Position numbers and translations under genes: made by a program. The notes under the pieces are model-generated. The model searched no databases, was not told the origin of the DNA, and worked only from the letters and a program-made list of their open reading frames with translations. From Singulisphaera acidiphila DSM 18658 (GTDB taxonomy: Bacteria > Planctomycetota > Planctomycetia > Isosphaerales > Isosphaeraceae), in assembly GCF_000242455.2 (NCBI RefSeq), contig NC_019892.1, positions 4,278,001 through 4,342,000 on the forward strand: 64,000 nt of DNA. Direction: 5' to 3'. Below are positions 35,501 through 43,547 of the stretch, one piece after another; the stretch's first letter is position 1, and each line of letters opens with the position of its first letter.

Positions 35501-36206
35501 CAGCCGTCGCGATGTGGGCAGCGACTTCAGCCGTTCGGGTGGCCAACGCCTGGGGGACCGTCGTCGGGAAACCCCAAGGACCAGCCAACCCGACAGAGGG
35601 GGCCAAGCCTCGCGTGGTCAGCCGACGCCGCAACTGCTCCCGCGCCTGGGTCAGGCGGCCCTTGACCATCCCGGTCGTCCACTGGAGTTGCCGTGCGGCC
35701 TCCTCGTACGTCAAACCCTCAAGGTGACAGAGGACGACGGGCCTGCGATACTTCTCTGGGAGCCGGTTGACCTCCTCATCAATCACATCCCGCAGTCCGT
35801 CGACGTCCCGGAAGACGTCGGAGTCAACGGCCTCCGGCCTGGCAACCCGCCCTTCTTTCTCGCGGCGCCGCGCGGGGTCGGACCGGACGCGCGAGGCAAC
35901 CCGGAAGGCAACCCCATAGAGCCAGGGGCTGAGTTGGCCCGGTTCCCGGAGCGTACCGGCCTTGCGCAGCAAGACGAGGAATGTCGCCTGAAAGGCATCC
36001 TCCGCGTCATGCGGGTCGTGCAGCAATCGACGACAGAGTCCCCAGACCATCGGGCCATGCCGGGCAATCAACGCCTCGAAGGCTGCCTCGTCGTGCCGGG
36101 CGGCGAAGTGCTCGAGAAGTTGCTCCTCGGTCATCCCCGAGAGAGTCCCCAAGCTGAAGACGCGCTCGATCTGCCGAAGAACCGCGCCGCGGTGTCCACT
36201 TGCCAT
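32523..36206 (-). CDS. ECF sigma factor fused to membrane, carboxypeptidase-regulatory and TlpA domains
   Basis: A 1227-residue fusion. Residues 26-105 are sigma region 2 (LLEHFAARHDEAAFEALIAR, DAEDAFQATFLVLLRKAG) and 140-195 are region 4 (LPEKYRRPVVLCHLEGLTYE, then MVKGRLTQAREQLRRRL). A transmembrane helix lies at about 256-279 (AAASVLAVGTLMLAACAFAL). About 800 residues of carboxypeptidase-regulatory/Ig-like beta repeats follow (for example GATVYIRADSKRGDG, GRPVAGARVVVDTW). The C-terminus is a TlpA-like thioredoxin with an intact W1123-CAPC redox motif and the cis-Pro loop EGIPSIWLIG. If the helix spans the membrane, the sigma head is cytosolic and the redox tail periplasmic. Planctomycete ECF factors with long C-terminal extensions are known; this exact set is one such arrangement. 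No anti-sigma gene is adjacent. A single long open frame with no frameshift supports a true fusion. Confidence 0.93.
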   Translation of the reverse strand: MASGHRGAVLRQIERVFSLGTLSGMTEEQLLEHFAARHDEAAFEALIARHGPMVWGLCRRLLHDPHDAEDAFQATFLVLLRKAGTLREPGQLSPWLYGVAFRVASRVRSDPARRREKEGRVARPEAVDSDVFRDVDGLRDVIDEEVNRLPEKYRRPVVLCHLEGLTYEEAARQLQWTTGMVKGRLTQAREQLRRRLTTRGLAPSVGLAGPWGFPTTVPQALATRTAEVAAHIATAASASILALAEGAIRTMLFTKLKAAASVLAVGTLMLAACAFALAQTGEKNQAVATPLPEKTVVPKPSPVVGRSMEFRAVEPGTDRGIPGVQLTVRAGDLQTKAMTDETGRYLIEGIPPKVVSSVAIWARKDGLVPKSITWWNDSANTRLPESYSLPMEPAATIGGLIRDETGEPIEGATVYIRADSKRGDGVPVTDVFEFPAKTDAQGRWRCNLVPADTSSVSTRLVHPEYVSDQSYGDTPVPSPEQLRARSAVMVMTRGATLSGTVTDAEGRPIPNAHVKLGLDRFSAPQPPSTRTDAEGHYQFHVKPGSQVLTVQAKGHAPDLKRLPAVQGRERVDFQLPPAQPFFGRIVDRQGRPVAGARVVVDTWRGYRTLEVKVTSDAKGRYRWEDAPADEVLVDIAMGDYMPIRRKPMTASPQGDEITLSPMLHVHGSVVDAGTGQPVEAFKVVPGIVIDGAKPPHWLYGDLRSATGGRYEISLDDPRTPHVRIEAEGYQPAVSRPFQVDEGDTVYDFKLQKGTTIAGIVRLPDGTPLTGAEVILVTPGLSPTINNGRITQRDRNPWVETGPDGRFSFPAQSEDYSIAVFHDRGFGELSSQDLAADPVVTVRPWGRIQGTYRIGSMPGGRQAIQANRQRPAIGRDLKPTFGPGTELYYLFHDLADDQGQFALDRVPPGLYLVAPVFHEPRGLTTASGQSATVEVRSGETRSVALGGKGQPVVGRIVIPKGFDRQVDWSYGSFQFETALECPTPPKGLNAKEQSRWWWESEESKAYSRAFHRFPLRIGPDGSFHVDDVPSAPYRLSIQVYEPPSGNDRSAAAKIVGMATRKFVVPELQGGRSDEPLDLGEIPLNLNKRVGDLAPAFQVPALNGKTVALADYRGKYVLLDFWATWCAPCLAETPHLKATFEAFGKDERFAMIGLSLDASKDEPREYVAKQGLPWGQGFLGAWSEATLPAEYGVEGIPSIWLIGPDGKVIAMNLRGDQIKDAVSKALAIP

Positions 36207-36502
36207 ACCGGTTGCCCCCAGAGTGGTCTCGTCATCTCCGAGAGATACTGCACGGGAGAGCCGGAGCGGAACGACTTTTTCTCAAAGTGGCTGAATATCC
36301 AATGCTTGGATCCCCCGGGGCCCCAGGTTCCCGCAGTCCCAAGAGAGGCGGTTCGTCCCGAGAGCAGGGCTGTACCCTCGATTTTCTCAGGCGAGCGGGT
36401 CAATGACGCGAAGGACAGAAAGCGATCCGTTCCCCGCTCGCCTTACGGACATGACTCCAAATCACCCACCGAATCGATCACCCAATAAAATTATCCACAA
36501 AA

Positions 36503-36973
36503 TCAAATATAACAGGACGACTTGCCTCGCTTTTCGAGGTAGCGTTGATGATACTCTTCGGCCCGATAGAACGTGGAAGCCGGGGTAACCTCGGTCACGA
36601 CCGGACGGCGGAAGCGGCCGCTCTCGCGGAGTCGCTCTCGGGATGCCAGTGCGGCCTTTTTCTGTTCTTCATCGTGGTAGAAGACGGCGGAGCGATACTG
36701 GGTGCCGACATCGGGTCCTTGGCGGTTGAGAGTCGTCGGGTCGTGGATTTTCCAGAAGAGGTCGAGGAGTTGGTCGTATGAGACCTTGAGCGGGTCGTAA
36801 CTCACCTCGACCACCTCGGCATGGCCGGTGGTTCCCGTGCAGACATCCTGATAGGTGGGGTTTTCCAAGGTCCCGCCGAGATAGCCGACCGCGGCGTCGA
36901 CCACCCCTTCGACCTGGCGAAAGGCGGTCTCGACTCCCCAGAAGCAGCCCGCCCCGAATGTTGCCTTCTTCAT
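36503..36973 (-). CDS. msrA: peptide-methionine (S)-S-oxide reductase MsrA
   Basis: I start at ATG 36973 ([15 protein letters not shown]), 6 bases after GAGGAG, giving 156 residues. The catalytic motif GCFWG is present, as are [51 protein letters not shown] and [12 protein letters not shown]. The enzyme repairs methionine-S-sulfoxide in proteins. The C-terminus [18 protein letters not shown] ends with a Cys near the tail that could resolve the sulfenic acid. Stand-alone gene. Confidence 0.97.
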   Translation of the reverse strand: MKKATFGAGCFWGVETAFRQVEGVVDAAVGYLGGTLENPTYQDVCTGTTGHAEVVEVSYDPLKVSYDQLLDLFWKIHDPTTLNRQGPDVGTQYRSAVFYHDEEQKKAALASRERLRESGRFRRPVVTEVTPASTFYRAEEYHQRYLEKRGKSSCYI

Positions 36974-37074
36974 CGTGGTCTCCTCGTCCCTCAAGCTCAA
37001 ATGCGAGGGGTTGATCGATTGATCCCATCCCTCCGTTGTACGCCCGGTGGGTTGTCTGGGACAATCCCAAGCGA

Positions 37075-39594
37075 TCAGCCGGCCGCTGTGCTCTCGGAAT
37101 TGGCGAGAAGAATCTCAAGATCGTTGGGCGCGATCGGCTTGACCAGGTGATGGTCGATCCCGGCCTCGCGCGATTTGCGGCGATCTTCCTCACGGCCCCA
37201 GCCGCTCATGGCCACCAGGAGGGTCGTCCGGAACCCAGGACGCTCACGCAGCCGCCGGGCCAGCTCATAGCCACTTGGGCCAGGCAGGCCGATGTCGAGC
37301 AGGACGACGTCGGGGTGGAACGAGTCGGCCAGCACTAGCGCGGAGGCCGCGTCGTAGGCCACGGCGACGTCCTGGTTCCAGAGCCTCGATAATAGCGAGG
37401 CCATCGACCGCGCGGAGTCCGTATTGTCGTCGACCACAAGGATGCGCCGCCGAAGCCTCGGACCGGGCGTCGCTCGCGATTTCGCGGCCGGTGGGTGGAA
37501 CGATTCAGGCAGAGCGGGGATCCGGACGAGAAACTCACTCCCCAGACCAGGGCCAGCGCTCGAGGCCGTGACGCCCCCACCGTGCATCTCGACCAGGCGG
37601 CGGACCAAGTTCAAGCCAATCCCAAGCCCCCCTTGCGACTGGACGAGAATCCGCTCGGCCTGATTGAAAAGGTCAAAGACATGAGGAAGCATCTCGGCCG
37701 CGATGCCAATGCCCGTGTCAGAGACCCGGACCGTCGCCAGGCCGGCTTCGCGGCCAACCTCCACGTGGATCGTCCCCCCCGGCTTCGTGTACTTGTTGGC
37801 GTTGTCGAGCAGGTTGTCGAAAACCTGTTCGAGCCGGACGGCGTCCCCCTCGACCAGCAGGGGGCCGTCGGGCATCGTCACCGTGAGCACGGGTCCACCT
37901 TGTTCCCAGTGGGAGGTGAGGCTCTCCACAGCCCGTTGCACGGGTTCGGTGAGGTCGACAACCTCCTTGCGCAGCTCGATCTTCCCCCGGGTGATCCGGG
38001 AGACGTCGAGCAGGTCGTCGAGCAGTCGCGCCAGCCGGTCGACTTGCCGCTCCATCATCGCCTGGACCGGTTCGATCGCCGTGCCGGCGACCTCGGGCTT
38101 GAGCGTATGAAGTGCGTTGCGAAGCGGCGCCAGGGGGTTGCGAAGCTCGTGGGCGAGCATGGCGAGAAACTCGTCCTTGCGGCGTTCCGCCTCCTTGAGC
38201 GCATCTTCGGCCAACCGCCGCTCGGTCACATCCTGCCCCGCGCCGACGAAACGCACCACACGTTCGTGCGTTTCGTCCCAGATCGGCCGGCTGCTGTAGC
38301 GGATCCAACGGACCGTTCCATCCTGGGTCACGTTGCGGATCTCTTGCACCTCGGATTGCCCAGCCACCAGCCTTCGATGACTCTCCAAAACCAGGGCCCG
38401 ATCGTCGGCGTGTACGAAGTCGGCCCATCCTCGGGCGTTCATCTCTTCGAGCGTTGTCCCGAGGATCCGGAAATACCCCGGACTCACGGCCTCGGCCGTA
38501 AGAGAACCGTCCAGGCCGATTCCCACGGTGTAAGTGAAGCCGGCCGTCAGGTCAGAGATCAGGCGAAGCTGTTCCTCGCTGGCTCGAAGCTCCTCCTCAG
38601 TCCGCTTACGGGCCGTGATGTCATGGGTATGAACGATGAGGCCGAACCGGGAAGGCTGGACATGGGCGGCATGCCAGGCATCCCGTTCCGGGAAAAAGAG
38701 TTCGAAGTCGACGGCCTGGCCGGTTTCCTTGACCTCTTGAAACTTGCGATCAAAGATCGAGCCAACGACCTCGGAAAAGACGTCACAAGCCAGTTGCCCC
38801 ATCAGTTCCTCGCGAGTTCGCCCCAAAAGGCGCTCGGCCTCTCGGTTGAGCGCGACGAACCGCCACTGCTCATCCAAAAGACAGAATGGGCCGGCGATCA
38901 CCTCGAGAATCTCCGATTCCGCCACAACGGCGGCCGACAACGGGAGACATTGACTCGGTTTCGCATATTTTGAGGCAAGATCCTGCTCGATGAGCTGAGC
39001 GAGGTAGGCAGTCAGGATCAGTCGGTCGGGCGTGCCGTCCTCGGCACACGTCGTGAGGCCGATCGCACCGATGAGCGGGCCGTCGGGAGTGTGGAGCGGC
39101 GCACCGGTCCAGGTGCAGTCGTCGAGGGGATGGGTGAGGTGGTCCGGTCCCACGACAGCCACCGGTCGGTCCTCGGCCAAAGCGGTGCCGGCCCCGTTCC
39201 TCCCTTTCGATGCTTCAGACCAGTCTGAACCGGGGAGGAGCCCCAACTTCGCCATCTTGGACGGGTCGTTGCCGACCGCGTGCAAGACAATGCCTTCGTG
39301 GTCGATCAGGTAGACGAGATGGGCGATGTGGCCAAGCGCCCGGTCGGCCCATGCAATGATGGGGCGGGCCGCCTCCAAGAACGCGCGGTTCTTGTCGAGG
39401 CGTTCGTGAAGGTCGGCGGAATCGAGGAGGGGCTTCCCGGGCGGCTTGTCCGAACCACAGACGTCCTCCTCAACCTCGACCTGAACACCCCGCCAGGATT
39501 CGAGGAAAACCTGACCCAGGCGACTATCGACGGGAAGCCCGTCGATAAATTGCCTCCAGCCAGTCTGCTGCCTCGGATCCATCTGATTTCGCAT
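37075..39594 (-). CDS. hybrid sensor histidine kinase GAF-PAS-PAS-HisKA-HATPase-receiver
   Basis: An 839-residue cytosolic hybrid kinase. Residues about 55-215 form a GAF-like domain resembling the sensor of AcoR/DhaR-type regulators ([20 protein letters not shown], then [20 protein letters not shown]). Two PAS domains follow (about 225-335 and 350-470; [22 protein letters not shown]). HisKA has the phospho-His in [20 protein letters not shown]. The ATPase boxes are [32 protein letters not shown] and [20 protein letters not shown]. The C-terminal receiver (about 715-830) has [17 protein letters not shown] and VKPI. No transmembrane helix, so the signal is likely a small intracellular molecule bound by GAF or PAS. 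No output regulator is adjacent. Confidence 0.94.
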   Translation of the reverse strand: MRNQMDPRQQTGWRQFIDGLPVDSRLGQVFLESWRGVQVEVEEDVCGSDKPPGKPLLDSADLHERLDKNRAFLEAARPIIAWADRALGHIAHLVYLIDHEGIVLHAVGNDPSKMAKLGLLPGSDWSEASKGRNGAGTALAEDRPVAVVGPDHLTHPLDDCTWTGAPLHTPDGPLIGAIGLTTCAEDGTPDRLILTAYLAQLIEQDLASKYAKPSQCLPLSAAVVAESEILEVIAGPFCLLDEQWRFVALNREAERLLGRTREELMGQLACDVFSEVVGSIFDRKFQEVKETGQAVDFELFFPERDAWHAAHVQPSRFGLIVHTHDITARKRTEEELRASEEQLRLISDLTAGFTYTVGIGLDGSLTAEAVSPGYFRILGTTLEEMNARGWADFVHADDRALVLESHRRLVAGQSEVQEIRNVTQDGTVRWIRYSSRPIWDETHERVVRFVGAGQDVTERRLAEDALKEAERRKDEFLAMLAHELRNPLAPLRNALHTLKPEVAGTAIEPVQAMMERQVDRLARLLDDLLDVSRITRGKIELRKEVVDLTEPVQRAVESLTSHWEQGGPVLTVTMPDGPLLVEGDAVRLEQVFDNLLDNANKYTKPGGTIHVEVGREAGLATVRVSDTGIGIAAEMLPHVFDLFNQAERILVQSQGGLGIGLNLVRRLVEMHGGGVTASSAGPGLGSEFLVRIPALPESFHPPAAKSRATPGPRLRRRILVVDDNTDSARSMASLLSRLWNQDVAVAYDAASALVLADSFHPDVVLLDIGLPGPSGYELARRLRERPGFRTTLLVAMSGWGREEDRRKSREAGIDHHLVKPIAPNDLEILLANSESTAAG

Positions 39595-39790
39595 CGCCGG
39601 CCACCCGGTCGTGATACCCGTCTCCTGCGACGGCCGGTCATCACCTGTCCCGCAGTGGTTCTTGCTGCGAATTCTGGGCCGTTCACACGAATTTCTTCAT
39701 CAACTCCCTTTTTGAAGGGTTGTCCTTCTGAGAATGGATCCGATGACCGAGACGGCGAAGTCGGAGCCGCCTCGGCCTTCGGGTACCCAT

Positions 39791-39818
39791 CAAAAAAAGC
39801 GGGTGCAAAGCCGACGCT
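39791..39818 (-). terminator. terminator candidate
   Basis: On the minus strand, AGCG...CGCT with an additional GG/CC pair across a 2-base bulge is followed by seven T residues. It abuts the stop codon of the small secreted protein gene (39818). Confidence 0.55.
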
Positions 39819-40147
39819 CAGCGAACGGGGGGATAGTAATAACGAGCGAGGACCCCGTTGCCATTCGTGCTCATGGCCGCCCAACTCCAGCGGTCTGACG
39901 GACCGCCGTAGGGCCGGCCGTAGAAAGGAAAGTCGCTGGTCCCGTAGCCCACGTAGCCCCGTGCAGGGCCGGGATAGGCTGCGTAGTAGCTATAGGGGGG
40001 CACGTAGAACGGGTCGGCGAATGTCGGGCCGGCCACCACCGGCGCGGTTCCCCAGCTCCCCCCATACACGACGGTCTGGGCCTTGGCAGACGAGCCAAGG
40101 GCCAGAGACAGAGCCGCGACGGCAAGCGCGGCGACGGGCGTCTTCAT
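39818..40147 (-). CDS. small secreted Tyr/Pro/Gly-rich protein
   Basis: I start at ATG 40147 (MKTPVAALAVAALSLALGSS), preceded by AGAGG, giving 109 residues. A signal peptide ends near AKA-QT. The mature part is rich in Tyr, Pro, Gly and Phe (YVPPYSYYAAYPGPARGYVG). It has no cysteine and no recognised domain. Low-complexity secreted proteins like this are common in Planctomycetes and may be cell-wall or matrix components. Confidence 0.75.
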   Translation of the reverse strand: MKTPVAALAVAALSLALGSSAKAQTVVYGGSWGTAPVVAGPTFADPFYVPPYSYYAAYPGPARGYVGYGTSDFPFYGRPYGGPSDRWSWAAMSTNGNGVLARYYYPPVR

Positions 40148-40278
40148 CGGTCTGCCTCTTTTGTGTCGGTCAAACCCAGTTGCAATGCCGGTCCGCATCG
40201 GATCGACAAATCCTGCGCAGAGAACCTAATCTAGCAAATCCGATTCCGCAGGGGAGAGCTTAACCTGGCAAAGAGGAG

Positions 40279-41193
40279 TCAAACTGGGGAATTCGCGTTG
40301 TGTCGGGTCCCGATCCGGTGTGGGTTCGCACGGAAGGGGGAGGGGGCTTGCCTCCCTGACTCGCTCCCCATCGCGTACGAGGAGTCGGTGCGAGGGATGA
40401 TTGTCCGCGTGCCGTCGAGATCCTCGTCGCGGGCCGAAAGCGGAACGGGGGCCTGAATCACGACGTGAGTGGTCCCCACGAAGAAGAGCATGTAGGGCAT
40501 GGGAGCCTCGTCGTCGACCCGCCGCACCAGCGCCGTCCAGGGCTCAGGCTGGATCGAAGGCAGGACGTGCAAACCGCAACCCAGCTCTCCGAACAGGCGC
40601 AAGTCAAAATCGTGGTCGGGGTTGACCACCCATTCCCTTGTGTCCTCGAACGAATGGAGCTCCGTTGCGGGCATGATCGAGAGAGCCATCTTGGCCAGGC
40701 CCTTCAGGGCCGCGATCGAAGTGCGTGACAGCGAGTTCAGCCCCGGCCCGATCCGCAATTGAGCGAGGAACGTCTTGAGGTCGGCCTCGACGCTCGACGC
40801 GAAGTGCGCGTGGCAATCGTCGCACTCCTCGTAGGTGAACAACGACCGGTTCTCCAGAAACGAGGGAAGCGCGAGCGGCGTCGCCGAAAACGTCGTAATC
40901 GGGGCCGCTTGCTCGCAGAACCGGCAAACCCGACGCACCTTGGAGCCAACGTATTGCGACTCGGGGGCCTGCAACGGGTAGAACGCGGCGACCTCGTAGT
41001 TCAGCGTCAGGAGAAGGTCCTGCTCGGCGGCGCACCAGTCCCCACGGTCGTTGCCGTGGCTGCCTCCTCGCCGCTCCCACCGAAGGTAGGCTTCATGTTC
41101 AATCTGGTCGGCAGTCGGAAACATGTCGGGGCTATCCTGCGATTCGATCGCCGAATGATGATTCATCCCTGGAGCCGAGACATCCGGTCTCAT
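40279..41193 (-). CDS. DUF2934 protein with zinc-finger-like CxxC pairs
   Basis: Start uncertain; ATG 41193 (MRPDVSAPGMNHH) and ATG 41166 are both possible and neither has a good Shine-Dalgarno. From 41193 the product is 304 residues. IEHEAYLRWERRGGSHGNDR followed by GDWCAAEQDLL is a DUF2934 motif. Then VCRFCEQAAP and YEECDDCHAHF form two CxxC knuckles about 30 residues apart, consistent with one zinc site. The rest is alpha/beta with no enzyme motif, and the last 40 residues are Ser/Arg/Pro-rich. Function unknown; a nucleic-acid- or protein-binding role is only a guess. Confidence 0.75.
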   Translation of the reverse strand: MRPDVSAPGMNHHSAIESQDSPDMFPTADQIEHEAYLRWERRGGSHGNDRGDWCAAEQDLLLTLNYEVAAFYPLQAPESQYVGSKVRRVCRFCEQAAPITTFSATPLALPSFLENRSLFTYEECDDCHAHFASSVEADLKTFLAQLRIGPGLNSLSRTSIAALKGLAKMALSIMPATELHSFEDTREWVVNPDHDFDLRLFGELGCGLHVLPSIQPEPWTALVRRVDDEAPMPYMLFFVGTTHVVIQAPVPLSARDEDLDGTRTIIPRTDSSYAMGSESGRQAPSPFRANPHRIGTRHNANSPV

Positions 41194-41333
41194 CGCAAAC
41201 GATTTTAACGCCCAACCCCTCGAGCCAACAGATGGCCGATTGTTTCGGTTGCGTGGGCAGAGCACCCGGGGTCCCCAAAAACGCAAACGGAGGCGAAAAC
41301 CGCTCCCATAACGGCCTCTGACCTCATCCCCCC

Positions 41334-41383
41334 CAAAAAAGAATCTCCGAGGCCCTACGGCAAAGGCCGCAAGGCTCCGGAGA
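41334..41383 (-). terminator. Rho-independent terminator after the STN/Gly-Met gene
   Basis: On the minus strand TCTCCG(G)AGCCT pairs with AGGG(C)CTCGGAGA around a GC-rich loop, then a TTC and six T residues. It begins 63 bases after the stop at 41446, correctly placed and oriented. Confidence 0.8.
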
Positions 41384-41445
41384 CATCTTTACGTAGATCC
41401 GGGTGAGCGTCCGTCACTTCGTGGCAAACGGTCGGCAGACTGCAC

Positions 41446-43071
41446 TCAGCGGGGGGAAGAACCGCGAATCGCTCGCGGCGGGACCGACATCATCCCCCCC
41501 ATACCACCCATGCCACCGCCCATACCGCCACCCATGCCGCCGCCCATGCCACCACCCATACCACCGCCCATTCCGCCACCCATACCTCCCATACCACCGC
41601 CCATACCACCACCACCGCCGGCACCCATGAGCGAGAGCGGGATGATCGCGAGGTCGGCGACCGGGTAGACGCGAATTTCGGTCGGCTGGTCTTCGGAGTC
41701 TTCATTGGTGATCGTCAGCAAGCCGTCCTTCACCGTGTAGGTCAGGCCGAGTTGCTTGAGCATGAGCCGAAGCGTCGTCTTGAGCGGCACACCTTCCAAG
41801 TCCAACGTCACGGGCGAAGTCATCGTCTTCTCGGCCTCTTGTAGGCCGACCGGGTCGACGTAGATCGGGATCCCGTTGTCGTTCGCGCCTGTGGTCGCGC
41901 TCTTGATATACTTCAGGACGTCTTCCAGCGGGGTCTCGTTGCCGAACGACATCGAGATCGGGTCATCCAGCTTGGCCAGGATCGACTTCGTCTTCGGGTC
42001 GCGATCAAGCAAGTCGACCGCGTGACCGTAGCGGCGGATCCGCTTCTCGGACAACGCCCGCCAATGGTCGGCGTCGGGATACTCGAGGGTAATCGTGTCG
42101 GGGAACGGCACGGCACCGCGGTCCACATCCTGAAGCGAGAGCATGAAGCGGAACTCTTTGAGCTGCTCGAATGCCAGCTCCTGGGCCAGGAAGCCCACAG
42201 TCCCAGCCACGAACACGCCTGCGCGGGGGGTCGGATCGTTGGGGACCAAGGCCCGCGCATTCTGAGCCAGCATCCGCGCCTCGTAGAAAGGGGCTGTGGC
42301 GGTCACGATGTCGCCCAGGCCGCCGTTGTAGAGGATGTTGTAGGTCCCCTGCGCCATCAGGCTGTCGAACTGGATCATCATCACATTGACAGTCGCCTGA
42401 TTGCGTTCGACGAGGTCGAGCGCCCGGATCCGCTGTTCGGCCGAAGCCTCGCGACGGAGTTGCTCGGCCTGCTCCTGGACGATCCGCTCTTCAGCGCGGA
42501 CGGTGGAGAGGAGTTGCGACTGGATCCGGCGATCGAGGTCGTTGCGGACCGCTTCGGGGACGTCGGTGGCCGATCGCGCAACAGTCTGCGCCAGGCGGAG
42601 CGTGGTGAGCGCGGCCTCGGGTTGCTTGGCGTTGACCAGGTCGCGGGCGGTTTGCAGGCGTTGGTTGATGTCGGCGACGAGTTGCTGGCGAACGACGTCG
42701 GAGACGCGGGCCGCTTCCTCGAGCGTAGCCTGGGGCTGGCGGTCGGCGGCAGGCGCAGTGCCGGCCGGGACCGGATCGGCAGGCGGGATCGCTTCGGCAG
42801 CCGGCGGCGCATCCGTCGGGGCCTGGAAGGCGACCTGGATCAGATCCAGGGCCCGCTTCGCTTCGCCGTTGCCGGAGTCGAGATCAACCGCCTTGCGGAA
42901 GAATGTCCTGGCCTGCCCGGACTGGCCCTGAGCGAGCGCCTGGCGGCCAAGGTCGGTCAGTTGCTGCGTCAAGGAGAGGGGCTCAGCGGAGCGGGCGGGG
43001 GTCCCCAAGAAAAGCGGGCCACCCAGCGCCAGGACTCCAACTGCCTTGCAGGAGCGGAGGCCGCGTAACAT
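41446..43071 (-). CDS. exported TPR/STN-domain protein with Gly-Met-rich tail
   Basis: I start at ATG 43071 (MLRGLRSCKAVGVLALGGPL), 9 bases after GGAG; earlier ATGs have no better site. The product is 541 residues. A signal peptide ends near PARS-AEP. A TPR-like pair (LGRQALAQGQSGQARTFFRK) is followed by a long helical region (VVRQQLVADINQRLQTARDL, EQRIRALDLVERNQATVN). Residues about 400-495 match the secretin/TonB short N-terminal (STN) domain: SFGNETPLEDVLKYIKSATT, GVPLKTTLRLMLKQLGLTYT, LLTITNED. There is no secretin pore domain. The C-terminus (about 505-530) is a GGGMGGGM repeat. Planctomycetes encode many such STN/Gly-rich proteins; an envelope role is likely. A terminator follows. Confidence 0.85.
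   Translation of the reverse strand: MLRGLRSCKAVGVLALGGPLFLGTPARSAEPLSLTQQLTDLGRQALAQGQSGQARTFFRKAVDLDSGNGEAKRALDLIQVAFQAPTDAPPAAEAIPPADPVPAGTAPAADRQPQATLEEAARVSDVVRQQLVADINQRLQTARDLVNAKQPEAALTTLRLAQTVARSATDVPEAVRNDLDRRIQSQLLSTVRAEERIVQEQAEQLRREASAEQRIRALDLVERNQATVNVMMIQFDSLMAQGTYNILYNGGLGDIVTATAPFYEARMLAQNARALVPNDPTPRAGVFVAGTVGFLAQELAFEQLKEFRFMLSLQDVDRGAVPFPDTITLEYPDADHWRALSEKRIRRYGHAVDLLDRDPKTKSILAKLDDPISMSFGNETPLEDVLKYIKSATTGANDNGIPIYVDPVGLQEAEKTMTSPVTLDLEGVPLKTTLRLMLKQLGLTYTVKDGLLTITNEDSEDQPTEIRVYPVADLAIIPLSLMGAGGGGGMGGGMGGMGGGMGGGMGGGMGGGMGGGMGGGMGGMGGMMSVPPRAIRGSSPR
41490..41630 (-). repeat. Gly-Met codon repeat at the gene's 3' end
   Basis: A short-period tandem repeat encoding GGGMGGGM units (12-bp period, GGNGGNGGNATG) about nine units long, in frame. 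Likely hypervariable by slippage. Confidence 0.85.
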
Positions 43072-43547
43072 ATTGAGCATCTCCAACGGGATAAAAGGGG
43101 AGTGCATATAAGGCGTGCGATAAGATCGATCGTGAGCGGCTTTGGATCGCGGTGCGCATTTGACAGCCCGCGTGAAGGAAAAGAGGGCACGGGAAGCGGC
43201 CTTCCCTCCGCGGTGAGCACACCTACGAATTCCATCGAAAAGAGACGTCCCCGCAGCGGCCAAGACTTCTGGCAGTTCTCACCCTCTCAGAAAGCGAAAG
43301 GCTTGCCATGCTCGGGCGGGAGCGATCGATCCGAAAGACCAGCACTTATCCCCGACAAGATGGAGAAGCTGGTGAAGCGAGGTGACGGCTTCGATTATGC
43401 GCCCTGGTTCATGAGGGGTCAAGCGCTCGTGGTCCGTCACCCTCGACAATCAACAAAAGAGGGGCTGGGCGACTTCACTCTGTCTTTTTCAAGAACGGCT
43501 TTTTTCGAGCGATTTTGAGAGAAAAAGGGAATCAGCGGCGAACCACC
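43072..43547. other. intergenic region upstream of the STN gene
   Basis: It lies between the ends of two minus-strand genes. Only short spurious frames are seen. It should include the STN-gene promoter; I cannot assign boxes. Confidence 0.5.

Noticed and set aside
36207-36502. Possible small gene between the sigma factor and msrA
   Set aside because: Only short frames without start signals; no conserved-looking sequence.
41403-41630. Plus-strand His/Pro/Tyr-rich repeat protein
   Set aside because: It is the complement of the Gly-Met repeat.
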